DNA of 64,000 nt from NCBI RefSeq assembly GCF_004345025.1, contig NZ_CP037745.1:806001-870000 (forward strand), written 5' to 3'. A model generated the notes under the pieces. The model saw only the letters and a program-made list of their open reading frames with translations, did no database searches and was not told the DNA's origin. Of the stretch, positions 1 through 9,478 are shown one piece after another; the first letter of the stretch is position 1, and the number at the start of each line of letters is the position of its first letter. The DNA comes from Rheinheimera sp. D18 (GTDB lineage Bacteria > Pseudomonadota > Gammaproteobacteria > Enterobacterales > Alteromonadaceae). The position numbers and the translations under genes are program-made.

Positions 1-1
1 T

Positions 2-304
2 TTGCCGGCAGACTTTGATGCCAACATTATTACCGCGAGTAATGGCTTGGAAGCCTTGGCTATGTTGCGTACTCAAGAAGTGGGTATCGTGTTTCTTGAT
101 TTAACCATGCCAGAACTTGATGGTATTGGCGTACTTGAAGCAATAAAGTCAGAGGGCATGGACTGTTTAGTTATTGTCGTGTCAGCAGATATTCAGCCAG
201 AAATGCAAAAGCGAGTAATGGACTTGGGCGCATTAGCCTTTATTCAAAAACCAGCAAATGCGGCTAAATTGACTGATGTTATGCATAAGTATGGCCTAAT
301 ATGA
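2..304 (+). CDS. Response regulator receiver domain protein (5' end outside window)
   Basis: The reading frame is already open at the first bases, so the true start lies left of the window and only the last 100 residues are visible. They form most of a CheY-type receiver domain: the phosphoacceptor aspartate sits in the strand 'FLDLTMPELDG' (about residue 33 of the visible part) and the conserved lysine follows in 'FIQKPAN', near the end. No output domain follows the receiver, so this is probably a single-domain CheY-like protein. Its stop overlaps the start of the CheC-like gene (ATGA), so the two are translationally coupled. The neighbouring CheC-like and diguanylate cyclase genes suggest it is the phosphorylated partner in a small signalling module (inference). 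Confidence 0.85.
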   Translation: MPADFDANIITASNGLEALAMLRTQEVGIVFLDLTMPELDGIGVLEAIKSEGMDCLVIVVSADIQPEMQKRVMDLGALAFIQKPANAAKLTDVMHKYGLI

Positions 305-915
305 CAGATTTTAGTTTTAGCGAAGAGCAACGTGATGGTTTGCAAGAGCTAGTAAATATAGCTATGGGCTTAGCCAGCGATAAGCTTGCTCGCTATCTTA
401 ATACGCTAGTGCATTTACAAGTGCCAGCGATCAAGCTGGTGAAGACCGACTATTTGCCTACGCATTTTGCTAACCGTTATCCACAACAAAGCATGACTAT
501 GATTAGCTTGGGGTTTTTTGGTGATCACGGCTTGCGTGGTGAAACCATTATGCTGTATCAACTAGCCAATGTTGATACTATAGCTAAGCTGCTTGGTTAC
601 AATAATGACGATAGCTCTGAAGCAGAAATGCTGACTGATATCAGTTCTATTTTAACGACAACCTTTCTAAATGGTTTGGCCGAACAACTAGAAAACAATT
701 TCTCGTACGCTGCACCACGTATTTTATCAAGCCGTGATCAACATTTTGCGGAAAAGCTAGCATCAACCGCTAAACAGTGGCAGCTAGCATTACAAGTAGA
801 TATTCGTTATCAACTGATCGATTATAGTTTTAACTGTGACATGATCTTGCTGATCCCAGGCGAAGCAGTGCTACGCTTGCGTGTCATTTTGGATAAGATT
901 CTGGCAAATTTCTAG
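301..915 (+). CDS. CheC-like chemotaxis phosphatase family protein
   Basis: A 204-residue protein of the CheC/CheX type, a family whose members dephosphorylate CheY-type receivers. The N-terminal helix 'LQELVNIAMGLASDKLA' carries the family pattern of a Glu (E16) and an Asn (N19) three residues apart, followed by Gly/Ala. The second copy of the motif, around residues 108-125 (after 'AEMLTDISS'), lacks an obvious Glu/Asn pair, so only one active centre may be functional. It overlaps the upstream receiver gene by 4 nt and the downstream GGDEF gene by 1 nt, so the three form one operon. The likely role is control of the phosphorylation state of the upstream receiver (inference from context). Family assignment is fairly firm; the target is not shown. 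Confidence 0.75.
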   Translation: MTDFSFSEEQRDGLQELVNIAMGLASDKLARYLNTLVHLQVPAIKLVKTDYLPTHFANRYPQQSMTMISLGFFGDHGLRGETIMLYQLANVDTIAKLLGYNNDDSSEAEMLTDISSILTTTFLNGLAEQLENNFSYAAPRILSSRDQHFAEKLASTAKQWQLALQVDIRYQLIDYSFNCDMILLIPGEAVLRLRVILDKILANF

Positions 916-1850
916 TGCAACTTGATTGGTTATTGCAACCACTACTCTCACAGCTAAATACCGGTGTGTTGATTTTAGACAGTCAACATAACGTTGTATT
1001 TTTAAATCAGTTTATCACTAGGCGTGCCGATCTGCAGCTGGCTGAAGTTGAAGGCAAACTGGTTTACACTGTTTTTTCTGGTTTACCTGAAGCTTGGCTA
1101 AGGCGCAAATTAGACGGCGTGTTGGCGTTGCAGGCTCCCGCGTTTAGTAGTTGGGAGCAGCGGCAATATATTATTAAATTACCTCATCTGCGGCCAGTTA
1201 GTAGTGATAGCGAGTATATGGCGCAAAACTGCAGTATGTTGCCGTTAACTGCGCCTGATGGCGTATCGCAGTATGTGTGTCTGTTAATAGAAGATGCAAC
1301 CGATGCTTATGTATATCAGCATCAGTTGCAGCAAAGTATGTCTATGCTAGAGCTGGCGAATCGTACTGACGGTTTAACCGGCGTATATAACCGCAGCTAC
1401 TGGCAATCGCAATTAGAATACGAGACACAGCGCGCGGCTCGTTACCAACACCCGGTATCTTTATTATTATTTGATCTTGATAAGTTTAAGCAATTGAATG
1501 ATCGCTATGGCCATCAAGGTGGCGATGCCGTGCTTATTGAGCTGTCAGCAATGATTACTGAGTTATTACGTGATACTGATTTGCTGGGTCGCTATGGCGG
1601 TGAAGAGTTTGGTATTATTTTACCAGAAACTAATTTGGCGTGCGCGCAATTGGTTGCAAATCGAATTTGCGCCGCCGTTGCTGCGCAAAAAATACTGTTT
1701 AATGGCCAATCTATCGCGGTTACTATCAGTATTGGCGTTGCCAGTTATACCAACCAAACTGCCGATGAGTTAATACAGCAAGCTGATATGGCACTGTATA
1801 ATGCAAAGCGATTAGGGCGTAACCAAGTTGCAGTTTGGACAGCGGATTAA
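915..1850 (+). CDS. PAS-like/GGDEF diguanylate cyclase
   Basis: A 311-residue protein starting with GTG inside the stop of the CheC-like gene (TAGTG). Residues about 10-130 look like a PAS sensor domain ('NTGVLILDSQHNVVFLNQ'). Residues about 150-308 are a GGDEF domain that makes cyclic di-GMP from two GTP. The active-site signature is GGEEF at residues 228-232, an active variant. An RxxD product-inhibition site (RDTD, residues 219-222) lies exactly five residues ahead, so the enzyme is probably feedback-controlled by c-di-GMP. No membrane segment is seen, so it is cytoplasmic. Coupling with the receiver and CheC-like genes suggests that phosphorelay input sets c-di-GMP output (inference). Confidence 0.88.
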   Translation: MQLDWLLQPLLSQLNTGVLILDSQHNVVFLNQFITRRADLQLAEVEGKLVYTVFSGLPEAWLRRKLDGVLALQAPAFSSWEQRQYIIKLPHLRPVSSDSEYMAQNCSMLPLTAPDGVSQYVCLLIEDATDAYVYQHQLQQSMSMLELANRTDGLTGVYNRSYWQSQLEYETQRAARYQHPVSLLLFDLDKFKQLNDRYGHQGGDAVLIELSAMITELLRDTDLLGRYGGEEFGIILPETNLACAQLVANRICAAVAAQKILFNGQSIAVTISIGVASYTNQTADELIQQADMALYNAKRLGRNQVAVWTAD

Positions 1851-1892
1851 AACTGGCATTCATAATTCTTAAAATATAGTCGCTATTAATTA

Positions 1893-1922
1893 TTGACAGA
1901 AGTGTTTTAGTCTGTGCATATT
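1893..1922 (+). promoter_or_regulatory. Candidate promoter of the thr operon
   Basis: TTGACA at 1893-1898 is a perfect -35 box. CATATT at 1917-1922 would be a 4/6 -10 box with an 18-bp spacer. Transcription would then begin near 1929, almost at the leader-peptide ATG at 1930, leaving essentially no 5' leader for a ribosome binding site. The -35 is convincing; the -10 and start point are uncertain. Confidence 0.4.
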
Positions 1923-1929
1923 AATGACG

Positions 1930-1986
1930 ATGAAAATAACAACGATAGCACTCACCACTATTACCACCACCAACCCTTCGGGGTAG
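1930..1986 (+). CDS. thrL: thr operon leader peptide
   Basis: An 18-codon ORF (MKITTIALTT followed by ITTTNPSG) ending in TAG. Seven of 18 codons are Thr and three are Ile, the amino acids sensed by thr operon attenuation. It lies about 150 nt upstream of thrA and is followed directly by alternative hairpins and a Rho-independent terminator. An in-frame ATG at 1924 would add two residues (MT); 1930 is preferred because it resembles the enterobacterial leader start (MK-I/R-I). No Shine-Dalgarno is evident. The peptide itself has no expected function; ribosome stalling on its Thr/Ile codons is the regulatory signal. Confidence 0.85.
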   Translation: MKITTIALTTITTTNPSG

Positions 1987-2049
1987 GAGGTCAGCGGTGT
2001 GTCGTCTTTAAAAAAGACCCGTGACCTCAAATGTCACGGGTCTTTTTTT
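1973..2049 (+). promoter_or_regulatory. Transcription attenuator of the thr operon
   Basis: Mutually exclusive RNA structures can be read directly. A UUCG-capped hairpin (ACCC/GGGT, 1973-1984) overlaps the leader stop. An antiterminator pairs GAGGTCA (1987-1993) with TGACCTC (2022-2028), extended by GTCTTT (2004-2009) with AAAGAC (2013-2018). The terminator pairs 2013-2025 with 2033-2045. The antiterminator consumes the left terminator arm, so ribosome stalling on the leader Thr/Ile codons would permit read-through into thrA, whereas rapid translation would favour termination. This is the mechanism known for enterobacterial thr operons. Confidence 0.88.
2013..2049 (+). terminator. Attenuator terminator hairpin
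   Basis: A perfect 13-bp stem (AAAGACCCGTGAC / GTCACGGGTCTTT, 2013-2025 and 2033-2045) with a 7-nt loop, ending in a run of T. It lies between thrL and thrA and is the termination branch of the attenuator. Confidence 0.93.
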
Positions 2050-2134
2050 GCTTAACTATTAGCGGCTATTGCTAAGTAATCCAACAATCACGCTAACTGA
2101 TAATAACTGTAAGTTATGCACAAGGAGTTAAAAC

Positions 2135-4594
2135 ATGAAGGTGCTTAAATTTGGCGGGTCGTCGCTAGCGTCGATACAACGTTTTGCGGAGGTGGTAAAA
2201 ATTGTGCAACAGCAGGCTAGCGTTGAACGTCTATGTTTGGTGTTATCCGCCCCACAAGGTGTTACCAATACTTTGGTTGAGTTAACCGATTTAGCTTATT
2301 TGGGGGCAGACTTTAAACCATTATTGCAGCAACTGCAGCAGCGTTATCAGCAACTGGCCACCGATGCGGTAACTTTGCATCCGCATATAAATTTAGAGCA
2401 AGTGCAACAAGTAATAACGTTGCAGCTGGCACAATTAGAGCGACAGCTTAGCGGTATGCAACTGTTGCTGCATTGCCCTGATCATATTAAAGCGCAGATT
2501 TTAGGGTTAGGTGAGCAGTTTAGTGTCGCATTAACCACCGCCTTGCTAAGTGCAAATCACATTTCAGCGTTGGCGTTAAATGCTATAGAGTTACTAAAAA
2601 GTAGTGGCGACTATTTGAATGCGACGGCTGATATTGCTGCGTCTGAGCTTACGCTTTCGTCAGTAATTACCCAAGAAAATGTGCAAGTGTTAGTTATTGC
2701 TGGCTTCGTTTCCAGTAATGCACAGGGTGAAATTTGCTTACTTGGTCGCAATGGTTCTGACTATTCTGGTGCCGTTGTTGCCGCTAGTATTCGCGCCTCA
2801 GCCTATGAAATATGGACTGACGTTGACGGGGTTTATAGTGCCGATCCACGTCAGGTGAAAAACGCCAAGTTAATTGACCGATTATCCTATGATGAAGCTA
2901 TGGAGCTATCGTATTTTGGCGCAAAAGTTTTGCACCCTAAAACTATTGGTCCACTAGCTCGTTACAACATTCCTTGTTATATAAAAAATACCACTAATCC
3001 TTCAGCTCCCGGCACCTGTATTGATAATAGCGGTGAGGGCAATGCGTTGGTTAAAGGTATTTCTAGCCTTGAGCATTTAGCCTTAATTACGGTGTCAGGC
3101 CCCGGTTTAAAAGGCGTAGTAGGTATGGCAAGCCGAGTGTTTGCTTCTATGGCTCGCGCGCAAATATCGGTTAGCTTAATTACACAGTCATCGTCTGAGT
3201 TTAGTATCAGTTTTTGTGTGCCGCAGCTGCATTTGTCTGCTGCGAAAAAGGCCCTACAACAAGAATTTGAGCTTGAGTTACAAGCAGGTTTGTTACGACC
3301 ATTGTGTATTTTGTCAGACATGGCCATTGTCAGCTTAGTTGGTGATGGCATGCGCCAGCATCGTGGTGTTGCAGCGAAGTTTTTTGCCTCTTTAGCCCAA
3401 GCGAGAGTTAACGTAGTGGCAATAGCACAAGACAGCAATGAGCGCTCTATTTCAGCTGTTATTGAACAAGCTGCCTGCAAAAACGCGGTTAAGGTATGCC
3501 ACGAAAACTTCTTTAGTCACATTCCTAGTATCGATGTGTTTTTAGTCGGTTGCGGCGTAGTGGGCACAGAGTTGCTAGCGCAAATACAGCGTCAACAGGC
3601 GTTTTTACACAGCCGGCAGGTTAAAGTCACGGTATATGGTATCGCCAACAGTAAAAAATTACTGCTCAATGGCGAGGGTATAGCTTTACCACAATGGCAG
3701 CAGCGACTCGCTGCTAGCTCTTTAGAATTTTCATTAGCAACGCTTAGCCAGTTTGCGCAGCAGCAAAATTTAACTAATCCGGTATTAGTTGATTGCACTA
3801 GCTCTGAACAGGTTGCTGCACAGTATGTTGATTTTATGGCTGCGGGCTTTCATGTCGTAACGCCGAACAAAAAAGCTAATACGGCATCGTATGCTTATTA
3901 TCAGCAACTACGCCAATTAGCGCAGCGGCATCGGCGCCGATTTTTATACGAGACTACCGTTGGTGCTGGCTTACCGGTTATTGATACCTTGCAAGGTTTG
4001 CTGAATGCGGGTGATGAACTACTGGCGTTTGAAGGCATTTTATCCGGCTCGTTATCATATATATTTGGTGAATTAGAAGCGGGTGTTGCTTTATCAACCG
4101 TAACACAAAAAGCCAAAGCTATAGGTTTTACTGAACCCGATCCGCGAGATGATTTATCCGGCATGGACGTGGCACGTAAGCTACTTATTTTAGCGCGTGA
4201 AGCGGGTTTGGAGTTAGAGCTAAGTGATGTAGAGGTAGAGTCGGTATTGCCACAAGGGTTTGCTGCTGGTGCTAGCACCGAGGAATTTTTAGCCAAATTA
4301 CCAGAATTAGATGCCAAATTTGCTCAGCGTATTGCCGATGCAAATGCACAAGGTAAGGTGCTGCGTTACATTGGCGAAATAGTCGATGGTAAATGTAAAG
4401 TAGCAATTAAGGCTTTGGCGCTAGATCACCCGTTAGCAAAAGTAAAAGACGGTGAAAATGCATTGGCAATACATAGCCGTTATTATCAGCCTATTCCTTT
4501 TGTGCTTCGAGGCTATGGCGCAGGCGCGGCAGTCACTTCAGCTGGGGTGTTTAGCGATATTATGCGCACCCTTGGCTGGCAGCAGCAGGTGTAA
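2135..4594 (+). CDS. thrA: Bifunctional aspartokinase I / homoserine dehydrogenase I
   Basis: An 819-residue fusion, the usual ThrA length (820 in E. coli), catalysing the first step (aspartate to aspartyl phosphate) and third step (aspartate semialdehyde to homoserine) of threonine synthesis. The aspartokinase domain opens with 'KFGGSSLA' (residues 4-11). Tandem ACT-type regulatory segments occupy about residues 310-460 and are the expected site of threonine feedback. The NAD(P)-binding loop '[13 protein letters not shown]' starts at about residue 470 and begins the dehydrogenase half; 'PNKKANTAS' and '[15 protein letters not shown]' are homoserine dehydrogenase signatures. AGGAG (about 2122-2126) precedes the ATG. 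It is followed 2 nt later by thrB. Expression is controlled by the attenuator upstream. Confidence 0.97.
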   Translation: MKVLKFGGSSLASIQRFAEVVKIVQQQASVERLCLVLSAPQGVTNTLVELTDLAYLGADFKPLLQQLQQRYQQLATDAVTLHPHINLEQVQQVITLQLAQLERQLSGMQLLLHCPDHIKAQILGLGEQFSVALTTALLSANHISALALNAIELLKSSGDYLNATADIAASELTLSSVITQENVQVLVIAGFVSSNAQGEICLLGRNGSDYSGAVVAASIRASAYEIWTDVDGVYSADPRQVKNAKLIDRLSYDEAMELSYFGAKVLHPKTIGPLARYNIPCYIKNTTNPSAPGTCIDNSGEGNALVKGISSLEHLALITVSGPGLKGVVGMASRVFASMARAQISVSLITQSSSEFSISFCVPQLHLSAAKKALQQEFELELQAGLLRPLCILSDMAIVSLVGDGMRQHRGVAAKFFASLAQARVNVVAIAQDSNERSISAVIEQAACKNAVKVCHENFFSHIPSIDVFLVGCGVVGTELLAQIQRQQAFLHSRQVKVTVYGIANSKKLLLNGEGIALPQWQQRLAASSLEFSLATLSQFAQQQNLTNPVLVDCTSSEQVAAQYVDFMAAGFHVVTPNKKANTASYAYYQQLRQLAQRHRRRFLYETTVGAGLPVIDTLQGLLNAGDELLAFEGILSGSLSYIFGELEAGVALSTVTQKAKAIGFTEPDPRDDLSGMDVARKLLILAREAGLELELSDVEVESVLPQGFAAGASTEEFLAKLPELDAKFAQRIADANAQGKVLRYIGEIVDGKCKVAIKALALDHPLAKVKDGENALAIHSRYYQPIPFVLRGYGAGAAVTSAGVFSDIMRTLGWQQQV

Positions 4595-4596
4595 TA

Positions 4597-5553
4597 ATGC
4601 AAACCTTAAATATGGCCTATATAAAGCGTTATTATGCGCCGGCTTCAACCGGTAATTTGTCTGTAGGTTTTGACCTGCTAGGTGCCGCATTTGAGCCAGT
4701 AAGTGGCGAATTGTTTGGTGACGTACTGGATATTTGCGCCGAGCAAGCTGAAATGACGCTAGCTATAGTAGGGCGCTATGTACACCAATTACCGGCTGAT
4801 CACAGTGATAATTTGGTGTTAAGCTGCTTCTATGCCTTTGAACGCAAAGTCGGTCAAGCTTTACCTAGATTAGCGCTGCGGCTGCATAAAAATCTGCCAG
4901 TAGGCAGTGGGCTTGGCTCTAGTGCTTGCTCTATTGTAGTTGCCTGTTACGCGTTTAACGATTACTTTAATAAACCACTGTCTAATGTTGAATTGCTGCA
5001 GCTAATGGCTGAAGCTGAAGGCGGTGTAAGTGGCAGTGTGCATTATGATAATGTTGCGCCCTCATACTTGGGTGGGCTGCAACTGATGCTGCCACAAAGT
5101 GAACATATTTGTCGCAGGTTGCCGTGGTTTGAGCATTGGCGAGTGGTACTTAGTTATCCCGGCACAGTACTCTCAACTAAAGCCGCCCGCGCGGTTTTGC
5201 CAACAGAGTTAAGTTTAAGTCACAGTATTGAGTTTGCGGGCATGTTAAGCCGCTTTGTTAGTGCACTTTATATTAAAGACGAAACCGATGCCGCAGCCGC
5301 ACTACAAGATTTAGTTGCAGAGCAGGCACGTATTGCCTTATTGCCTGAGTTGCCGCAATTGCGAGCTGCTTTATGCGCGCAGGGTATATTGCATCTGGGT
5401 ATTTCTGGTGCAGGGCCTACTTTGTTCGCGCTATGTCAAAACGACAGCCAAGCCGAATTTGCGGCTCATTATTTATCGCGGCATTATGAAAAGAATCAGG
5501 ACGCGACAACGCAAATTTGTCGCTTGTCATTATCCGGCGCTAGAGCGCTGTAG
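4597..5553 (+). CDS. thrB: Homoserine kinase
   Basis: A 318-residue GHMP-family kinase that phosphorylates homoserine with ATP, the fourth step of threonine synthesis. The GHMP ATP-binding motif 'PVGSGLGSSACS' lies at about residues 101-112, and the C-terminal glycine-rich motif 'GISGAGPTLFAL' is present. Length matches the gammaproteobacterial ThrB (about 310). It starts 2 nt after the thrA stop and ends 9 nt before thrC, so it is co-transcribed. Cytoplasmic. Nothing unusual. Confidence 0.96.
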   Translation: MQTLNMAYIKRYYAPASTGNLSVGFDLLGAAFEPVSGELFGDVLDICAEQAEMTLAIVGRYVHQLPADHSDNLVLSCFYAFERKVGQALPRLALRLHKNLPVGSGLGSSACSIVVACYAFNDYFNKPLSNVELLQLMAEAEGGVSGSVHYDNVAPSYLGGLQLMLPQSEHICRRLPWFEHWRVVLSYPGTVLSTKAARAVLPTELSLSHSIEFAGMLSRFVSALYIKDETDAAAALQDLVAEQARIALLPELPQLRAALCAQGILHLGISGAGPTLFALCQNDSQAEFAAHYLSRHYEKNQDATTQICRLSLSGARAL

Positions 5554-5562
5554 GAACGAGAC

Positions 5563-6846
5563 ATGCAGTTAACCAATCTTAAAGTATCGAATGAACAGGT
5601 AAATTTTTTACAAGCAGTGCGTCAGGGGTTAGGCCAACAGCAAGGGCTGTTTTTTCCTACCCATTGGCCTAAGTTAGATATTAATGGCCTGTTGGCCATG
5701 CCTCTGGTAGAACGCAGCAGTGCAATATTACACGCGCTTATTGGTGACGAATTAACTGCAGCTGAAATTAAACAAATGGTAACTACGGCGTTTACTTTTA
5801 TTGCGCCCTTAGTACCGGTAAGTGATGATATTAGCTGTTTAGAACTTTTTCATGGCCCAACCTTAGCCTTTAAGGATTTTGGCGCGCGCTTTATGGCGCA
5901 AGCTTTGGTTAAAGCGCAATCGGGCAAAAAGACCACTATTGTTACCGCAACTTCTGGCGATACCGGTGCTGCGGTGGCGCATGCGTTTTATAAACAACCC
6001 GGCGTGCAAGTGGTGATTTTATTTCCTAAAGGAAAAATTAGTCCGCTGCAGGAAAAACTATTTACTACCTTAGGTGAAAATATTACTACGCTGGCGGTCG
6101 AGGGAGATTTTGATCAATGCCAAGCGTTAGTAAAACAGGTGTTTGATCATAAAGCATTAGTGGAAAAACTGAGTATTACCTCAGCAAACTCAATTAATAT
6201 TAGTCGGTTGTTCGCGCAAATTTGCTATTACTTTGAGGCGATGGCGCAAGTGCCTGTAGCAAAACGCGAGCAGGTGGTTATTGCCGTACCTAGTGGTAAT
6301 TTCGGTAATCTTACCGCCGGTTTAATTGCCAAAGCACTTGGCCTGCCGATTAAACGTATGGTTGCAGCAACTAATGCTAACGACACTGTACCGCGCTATT
6401 GGCGCAGTGGCCAGTGGCTAGCAAAGCCTACTGTAGCAACACTATCTAACGCTATGGATGTAGCCGCACCTAATAATTGGCCGCGAGTAGAAGCACTGTT
6501 AACACAAGGCGTGATAGCGCGTAGTGACATTGAGACGATGAAAGTAGATGAAGATGATACCGTGCTTAGCGTTCGCCAGTTATCGCAATTGGGTTATCTT
6601 AGCGAACCTCATGCCGGTGTTGCTTATAAGGCACTAAAACGCAGTTTGCAGCCAGGAGAATACGGTATTTTTCTTGGTACTGCGCACCCAGCTAAGTTTA
6701 AAGAACAGGTTGAAAATATCCTCGGTACACTTATTGGCTTACCTGAAACACTAGCGCGCTGCGCTTCAGAACAAGGTTTAAGCAAAGATATTCCTGCCAA
6801 CTTTTTTGCGCTAGAGCAAGAGTTATTAAAGTTGGAGCAAGTTTAA
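5563..6846 (+). CDS. thrC: Threonine synthase
   Basis: A 427-residue PLP enzyme that converts O-phosphohomoserine to threonine, the last step of the pathway. The PLP-binding lysine is K104 in '[10 protein letters not shown]', and the phosphate-binding loop '[12 protein letters not shown]' follows. The N-terminal 'HGPTLAFKD' context and the overall length are those of the proteobacterial ThrC clade (428 in E. coli). Its stop overlaps the ung start by one base (TAATG), so ung appears to be a passenger in this operon. Confidence 0.96.
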   Translation: MQLTNLKVSNEQVNFLQAVRQGLGQQQGLFFPTHWPKLDINGLLAMPLVERSSAILHALIGDELTAAEIKQMVTTAFTFIAPLVPVSDDISCLELFHGPTLAFKDFGARFMAQALVKAQSGKKTTIVTATSGDTGAAVAHAFYKQPGVQVVILFPKGKISPLQEKLFTTLGENITTLAVEGDFDQCQALVKQVFDHKALVEKLSITSANSINISRLFAQICYYFEAMAQVPVAKREQVVIAVPSGNFGNLTAGLIAKALGLPIKRMVAATNANDTVPRYWRSGQWLAKPTVATLSNAMDVAAPNNWPRVEALLTQGVIARSDIETMKVDEDDTVLSVRQLSQLGYLSEPHAGVAYKALKRSLQPGEYGIFLGTAHPAKFKEQVENILGTLIGLPETLARCASEQGLSKDIPANFFALEQELLKLEQV

Positions 6847-7502
6847 TGTCTTGGCAGCTCTTGCTAGGAGACGAAAAGCAACAGCCATATTTTATTGATC
6901 TGTTAGCCAAGGTAGAGCAAGCAAGATTAGCTGGGCAGGTAATATATCCGCCCCAAACTGACATGTTTAATGCATTTAAACTAACCGAGCTTGATAAGCT
7001 AAAAGTGGTTATTTTAGGCCAAGATCCTTACCATGGGCCGAATCAAGCACACGGTTTAGCATTTTCAGTGCGTAAAGGGGTAAGAGTACCGCCGTCGTTA
7101 CAAAATATGTATAAAGAGTTAGCGTTAGAATACCCAGATTTTCAGGTGCCAACGCATGGCCATTTAGCAAGCTGGGCCGAACAAGGTGTATTGTTATTAA
7201 ATACGGTTTTAACGGTAGTAGCTACTTTGCCTAATTCACATAGTAAGCTTGGTTGGCAGCGCTTTACCGATAAGGTTATTGAGCAAATTAATGCAGAATG
7301 TCATGGTGTGGTGTTTTTATTGTGGGGCGCGCATGCGCAGAAAAAAGGCCGTATTATTGACCGGCAACGGCATTATGTATTAGAAGCCCCACATCCGTCG
7401 CCGCTGTCGGCACATCGCGGTTTTCTTGGTTGCAATCATTTTAAACAAACCAACGAGCTGCTAGTTGCCCAAGGAAAACCGCCAATTAATTGGCAAATTT
7501 AG
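6846..7502 (+). CDS. ung: Uracil-DNA glycosylase
   Basis: A 218-residue family 1 uracil-DNA glycosylase, which removes uracil from DNA at the start of base excision repair. The water-activating motif 'GQDPYHG' carries catalytic D60, and the Leu-intercalation/His motif '[11 protein letters not shown]' carries H183. Length is typical (229 in E. coli). The ATG shares its first base with the thrC stop, so translation is probably coupled to threonine synthase. A strong bidirectional terminator lies 14 nt downstream. Confidence 0.96.
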   Translation: MSWQLLLGDEKQQPYFIDLLAKVEQARLAGQVIYPPQTDMFNAFKLTELDKLKVVILGQDPYHGPNQAHGLAFSVRKGVRVPPSLQNMYKELALEYPDFQVPTHGHLASWAEQGVLLLNTVLTVVATLPNSHSKLGWQRFTDKVIEQINAECHGVVFLLWGAHAQKKGRIIDRQRHYVLEAPHPSPLSAHRGFLGCNHFKQTNELLVAQGKPPINWQI

Positions 7503-7516
7503 CCTAGTTATAATAA

Positions 7517-7542
7517 AAAACGCCCGTAATAACGGGCGTTTT
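7517..7542. terminator. Bidirectional Rho-independent terminator (ung / DUF3545 gene)
   Basis: AAAACGCCCGT, loop AATA, ACGGGCGTTTT: an 11-bp perfect stem flanked by an A run on one side and a T run on the other. It lies between the convergent ung stop and the stop of the small minus-strand gene at 7544, so it can end both transcripts. Confidence 0.9.
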
Positions 7543-7543
7543 G

Positions 7544-7717
7544 CTATAACTCAATATCTTCTAATTCGGGCTCAATCGCCCAGTCTATATCGCTAAGCTC
7601 TTTTTTTAAGCGGTGTCGTTCTTTAAGTTGTTCTATTTCGCGCCATTTACGCTTTACTGCACGAGGTTTGGCAGCAGGGCGTTCCAACATATTCAGTAAG
7701 TCTTCGAAGCTTTCCAT
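7544..7717 (-). CDS. DUF3545-like small protein
   Basis: A 57-residue minus-strand ORF starting 'MESFEDLLNMLERPA' with a central basic stretch 'VKRKWREIEQLKERHRLKKEL' and an acidic tail. The composition and the 'RKWREIE' core match my recollection of the DUF3545 family of small gammaproteobacterial proteins of unknown function. AGAGAGG precedes the ATG by a suitable distance. It lies downstream of pgi on the same strand with about 100 bp between them, and ends at a shared terminator. The central segment is likely a charged helix. Function unknown. Confidence 0.7.
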   Translation of the reverse strand: MESFEDLLNMLERPAAKPRAVKRKWREIEQLKERHRLKKELSDIDWAIEPELEDIEL

Positions 7718-7815
7718 AATTTGGCCTCTCTGATTGTTGTTATTATTGTTATCAACAAATTAATTACCACAATTTGCCTAATAATAAAACAACTAAGTGA
7801 CACAAATATGACAAA

Positions 7816-9450
7816 CTACGCGTTATTATTGTTGATTTGGTGTAAAAACAGCTTAATTAATGCTTGGGTTGAGCTATCTAGTGTTTCGGTTCTGTTACCG
7901 CTTAATGCCTGATAAATTGGTCCAGATAGCTGCTTACCTAGCTCAACTCCCCATTGGTCAAAGGAGTTAATGTGCCACAGCACACCTTGACAAAATACTT
8001 TGTGCTCGTACATAGCGATTAAGGCACCAAGGTAATACGGTGATAATTCTGGCAGTAATAACGTATTGCTAGGTTTATTGCCTGGCGATACCTTATGCGG
8101 TGCCAGCATGGCAGCATCGGTGTCAGTCATACCGTCAGCTAGGCATTCGTTCATTGCTTCGTCTAAGGTTTTACCCTGCATTAAAGCTTGCGTTTGCGCA
8201 AAGCAATGTGCTGCTAAGCGCTGCTGCTGATCGCCTAAGTTATGGGCCGGTTTTATGGGTAATATAAAATCAGCCGGTACCACTAAACGGCTTTGATGCA
8301 ACAGTTGATGGTAAGCATGTTGGCCATTTGTGCCGGCATCGCCCCAAATAACAGGTGCTGTTGCCTCTGTTAATATGCGGCCATTTACGTCAACACTTTT
8401 GCCATTTGATTCCATGTCCAGCTGTTGTACATAAGAGGGTAACAGCCGCAAGTAGTGGCTGTACGGCAGCAGAGCCTGCGCCTGACAGCCATAGGCATTG
8501 ATATACCATACGCCCAGCAATGCCAATGTTACTGGTAAGTTTTCGCTAAAAGGTGTGTGAATAAAGTGCTGATCCATAGCCTCGGCACCGGCCAATAACT
8601 GGGCAAATTGTTCAGTACCAATCATCAAGGCCACCGGTAAGCCGATGGCTGACCACAACGAGTATCGGCCACCAACCCAGTCCCACATAGGTAAGATATG
8701 TTGTTCGATAATACCAAACTCAGCGGCAGCACTAATGTTAGATGAGGCAGCCCAAAAATGTTGAGCAATAGCTGCGCTATCTGCACCATACTGCTTAAAC
8801 CACTGGCGAATAGTTAACGCATTTTGAATGGTTTCTTCGGTGCCAAAAGATTTTGAAGCAACTATTGTTAGCGTAGTTTCGGGGTTAAGGTGCTTGATAA
8901 TGTCAGACACTACTGCACCATCAATATTGCCAGCAAAATGTAATTTCACTGGGCTGCAATGATAAGGCGTTAATGCTTCAACTGCCATCTGTGGGCCAAG
9001 TAACGAGCCGCCAATACCTACCCAAATTAAATCCGTTATTGGCTTGCCGCTGTAGCCTAAATATTGGCCTTGGTGCAACTGGTTAATGAGCGCGGTCACT
9101 TGTGCGCGACAGGCAAGGATCTGGGCACCCACATCTTCGTCGCCAAGTGTAAGGTCATTAACATCGGCTTTACGTAGCATCATGTGCCAGGCGGCACGGT
9201 GTTCGGTATTATTAATGCACTCACCGTTAAGCATGGCATTAAGTGTCGGCTTAATTTGGCTTTGTGCGGCCAGTTGTTGTAAAGCTGACCAACTTTGCGT
9301 GTTAATGAGGTTTTTTGAGTAGTCTAGTGTAATACCGCAGGCTGACGCAGAAAAACGAGCGGCACGTACAGGGTCGTTATCAAATGCTTGGCGCAATGAG
9401 TCTTGCTGAGCAGCCAACGTTTTTAACGCCGGCCATGGCGAAACTGACAT
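7816..9450 (-). CDS. pgi: Glucose-6-phosphate isomerase
   Basis: A 544-residue enzyme that interconverts glucose 6-phosphate and fructose 6-phosphate. Family signatures are present: 'DWVGGRYSLWSAIGLP' in the middle and 'GTNGQHAYHQLLHQ' with the catalytic-region His, with the conserved Lys of 'VELGKQLS' near the C-terminus. Length matches E. coli Pgi (549). It lies 28 nt downstream of talB on the same strand, so the two probably form a sugar-phosphate operon linking glycolysis and the pentose phosphate pathway. Confidence 0.96.
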   Translation of the reverse strand: MSVSPWPALKTLAAQQDSLRQAFDNDPVRAARFSASACGITLDYSKNLINTQSWSALQQLAAQSQIKPTLNAMLNGECINNTEHRAAWHMMLRKADVNDLTLGDEDVGAQILACRAQVTALINQLHQGQYLGYSGKPITDLIWVGIGGSLLGPQMAVEALTPYHCSPVKLHFAGNIDGAVVSDIIKHLNPETTLTIVASKSFGTEETIQNALTIRQWFKQYGADSAAIAQHFWAASSNISAAAEFGIIEQHILPMWDWVGGRYSLWSAIGLPVALMIGTEQFAQLLAGAEAMDQHFIHTPFSENLPVTLALLGVWYINAYGCQAQALLPYSHYLRLLPSYVQQLDMESNGKSVDVNGRILTEATAPVIWGDAGTNGQHAYHQLLHQSRLVVPADFILPIKPAHNLGDQQQRLAAHCFAQTQALMQGKTLDEAMNECLADGMTDTDAAMLAPHKVSPGNKPSNTLLLPELSPYYLGALIAMYEHKVFCQGVLWHINSFDQWGVELGKQLSGPIYQALSGNRTETLDSSTQALIKLFLHQINNNNA

Positions 9451-9478
9451 ACTCTATTTTCTCCATAAAACGTATTAT

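Noticed and set aside
2977..4317. Long minus-strand ORFs opposite thrA (2977-3480 and 3901-4317)
   Set aside because: They lie wholly antisense to a clearly coding gene, have Cys/Ser-rich non-protein-like composition and no ribosome sites.
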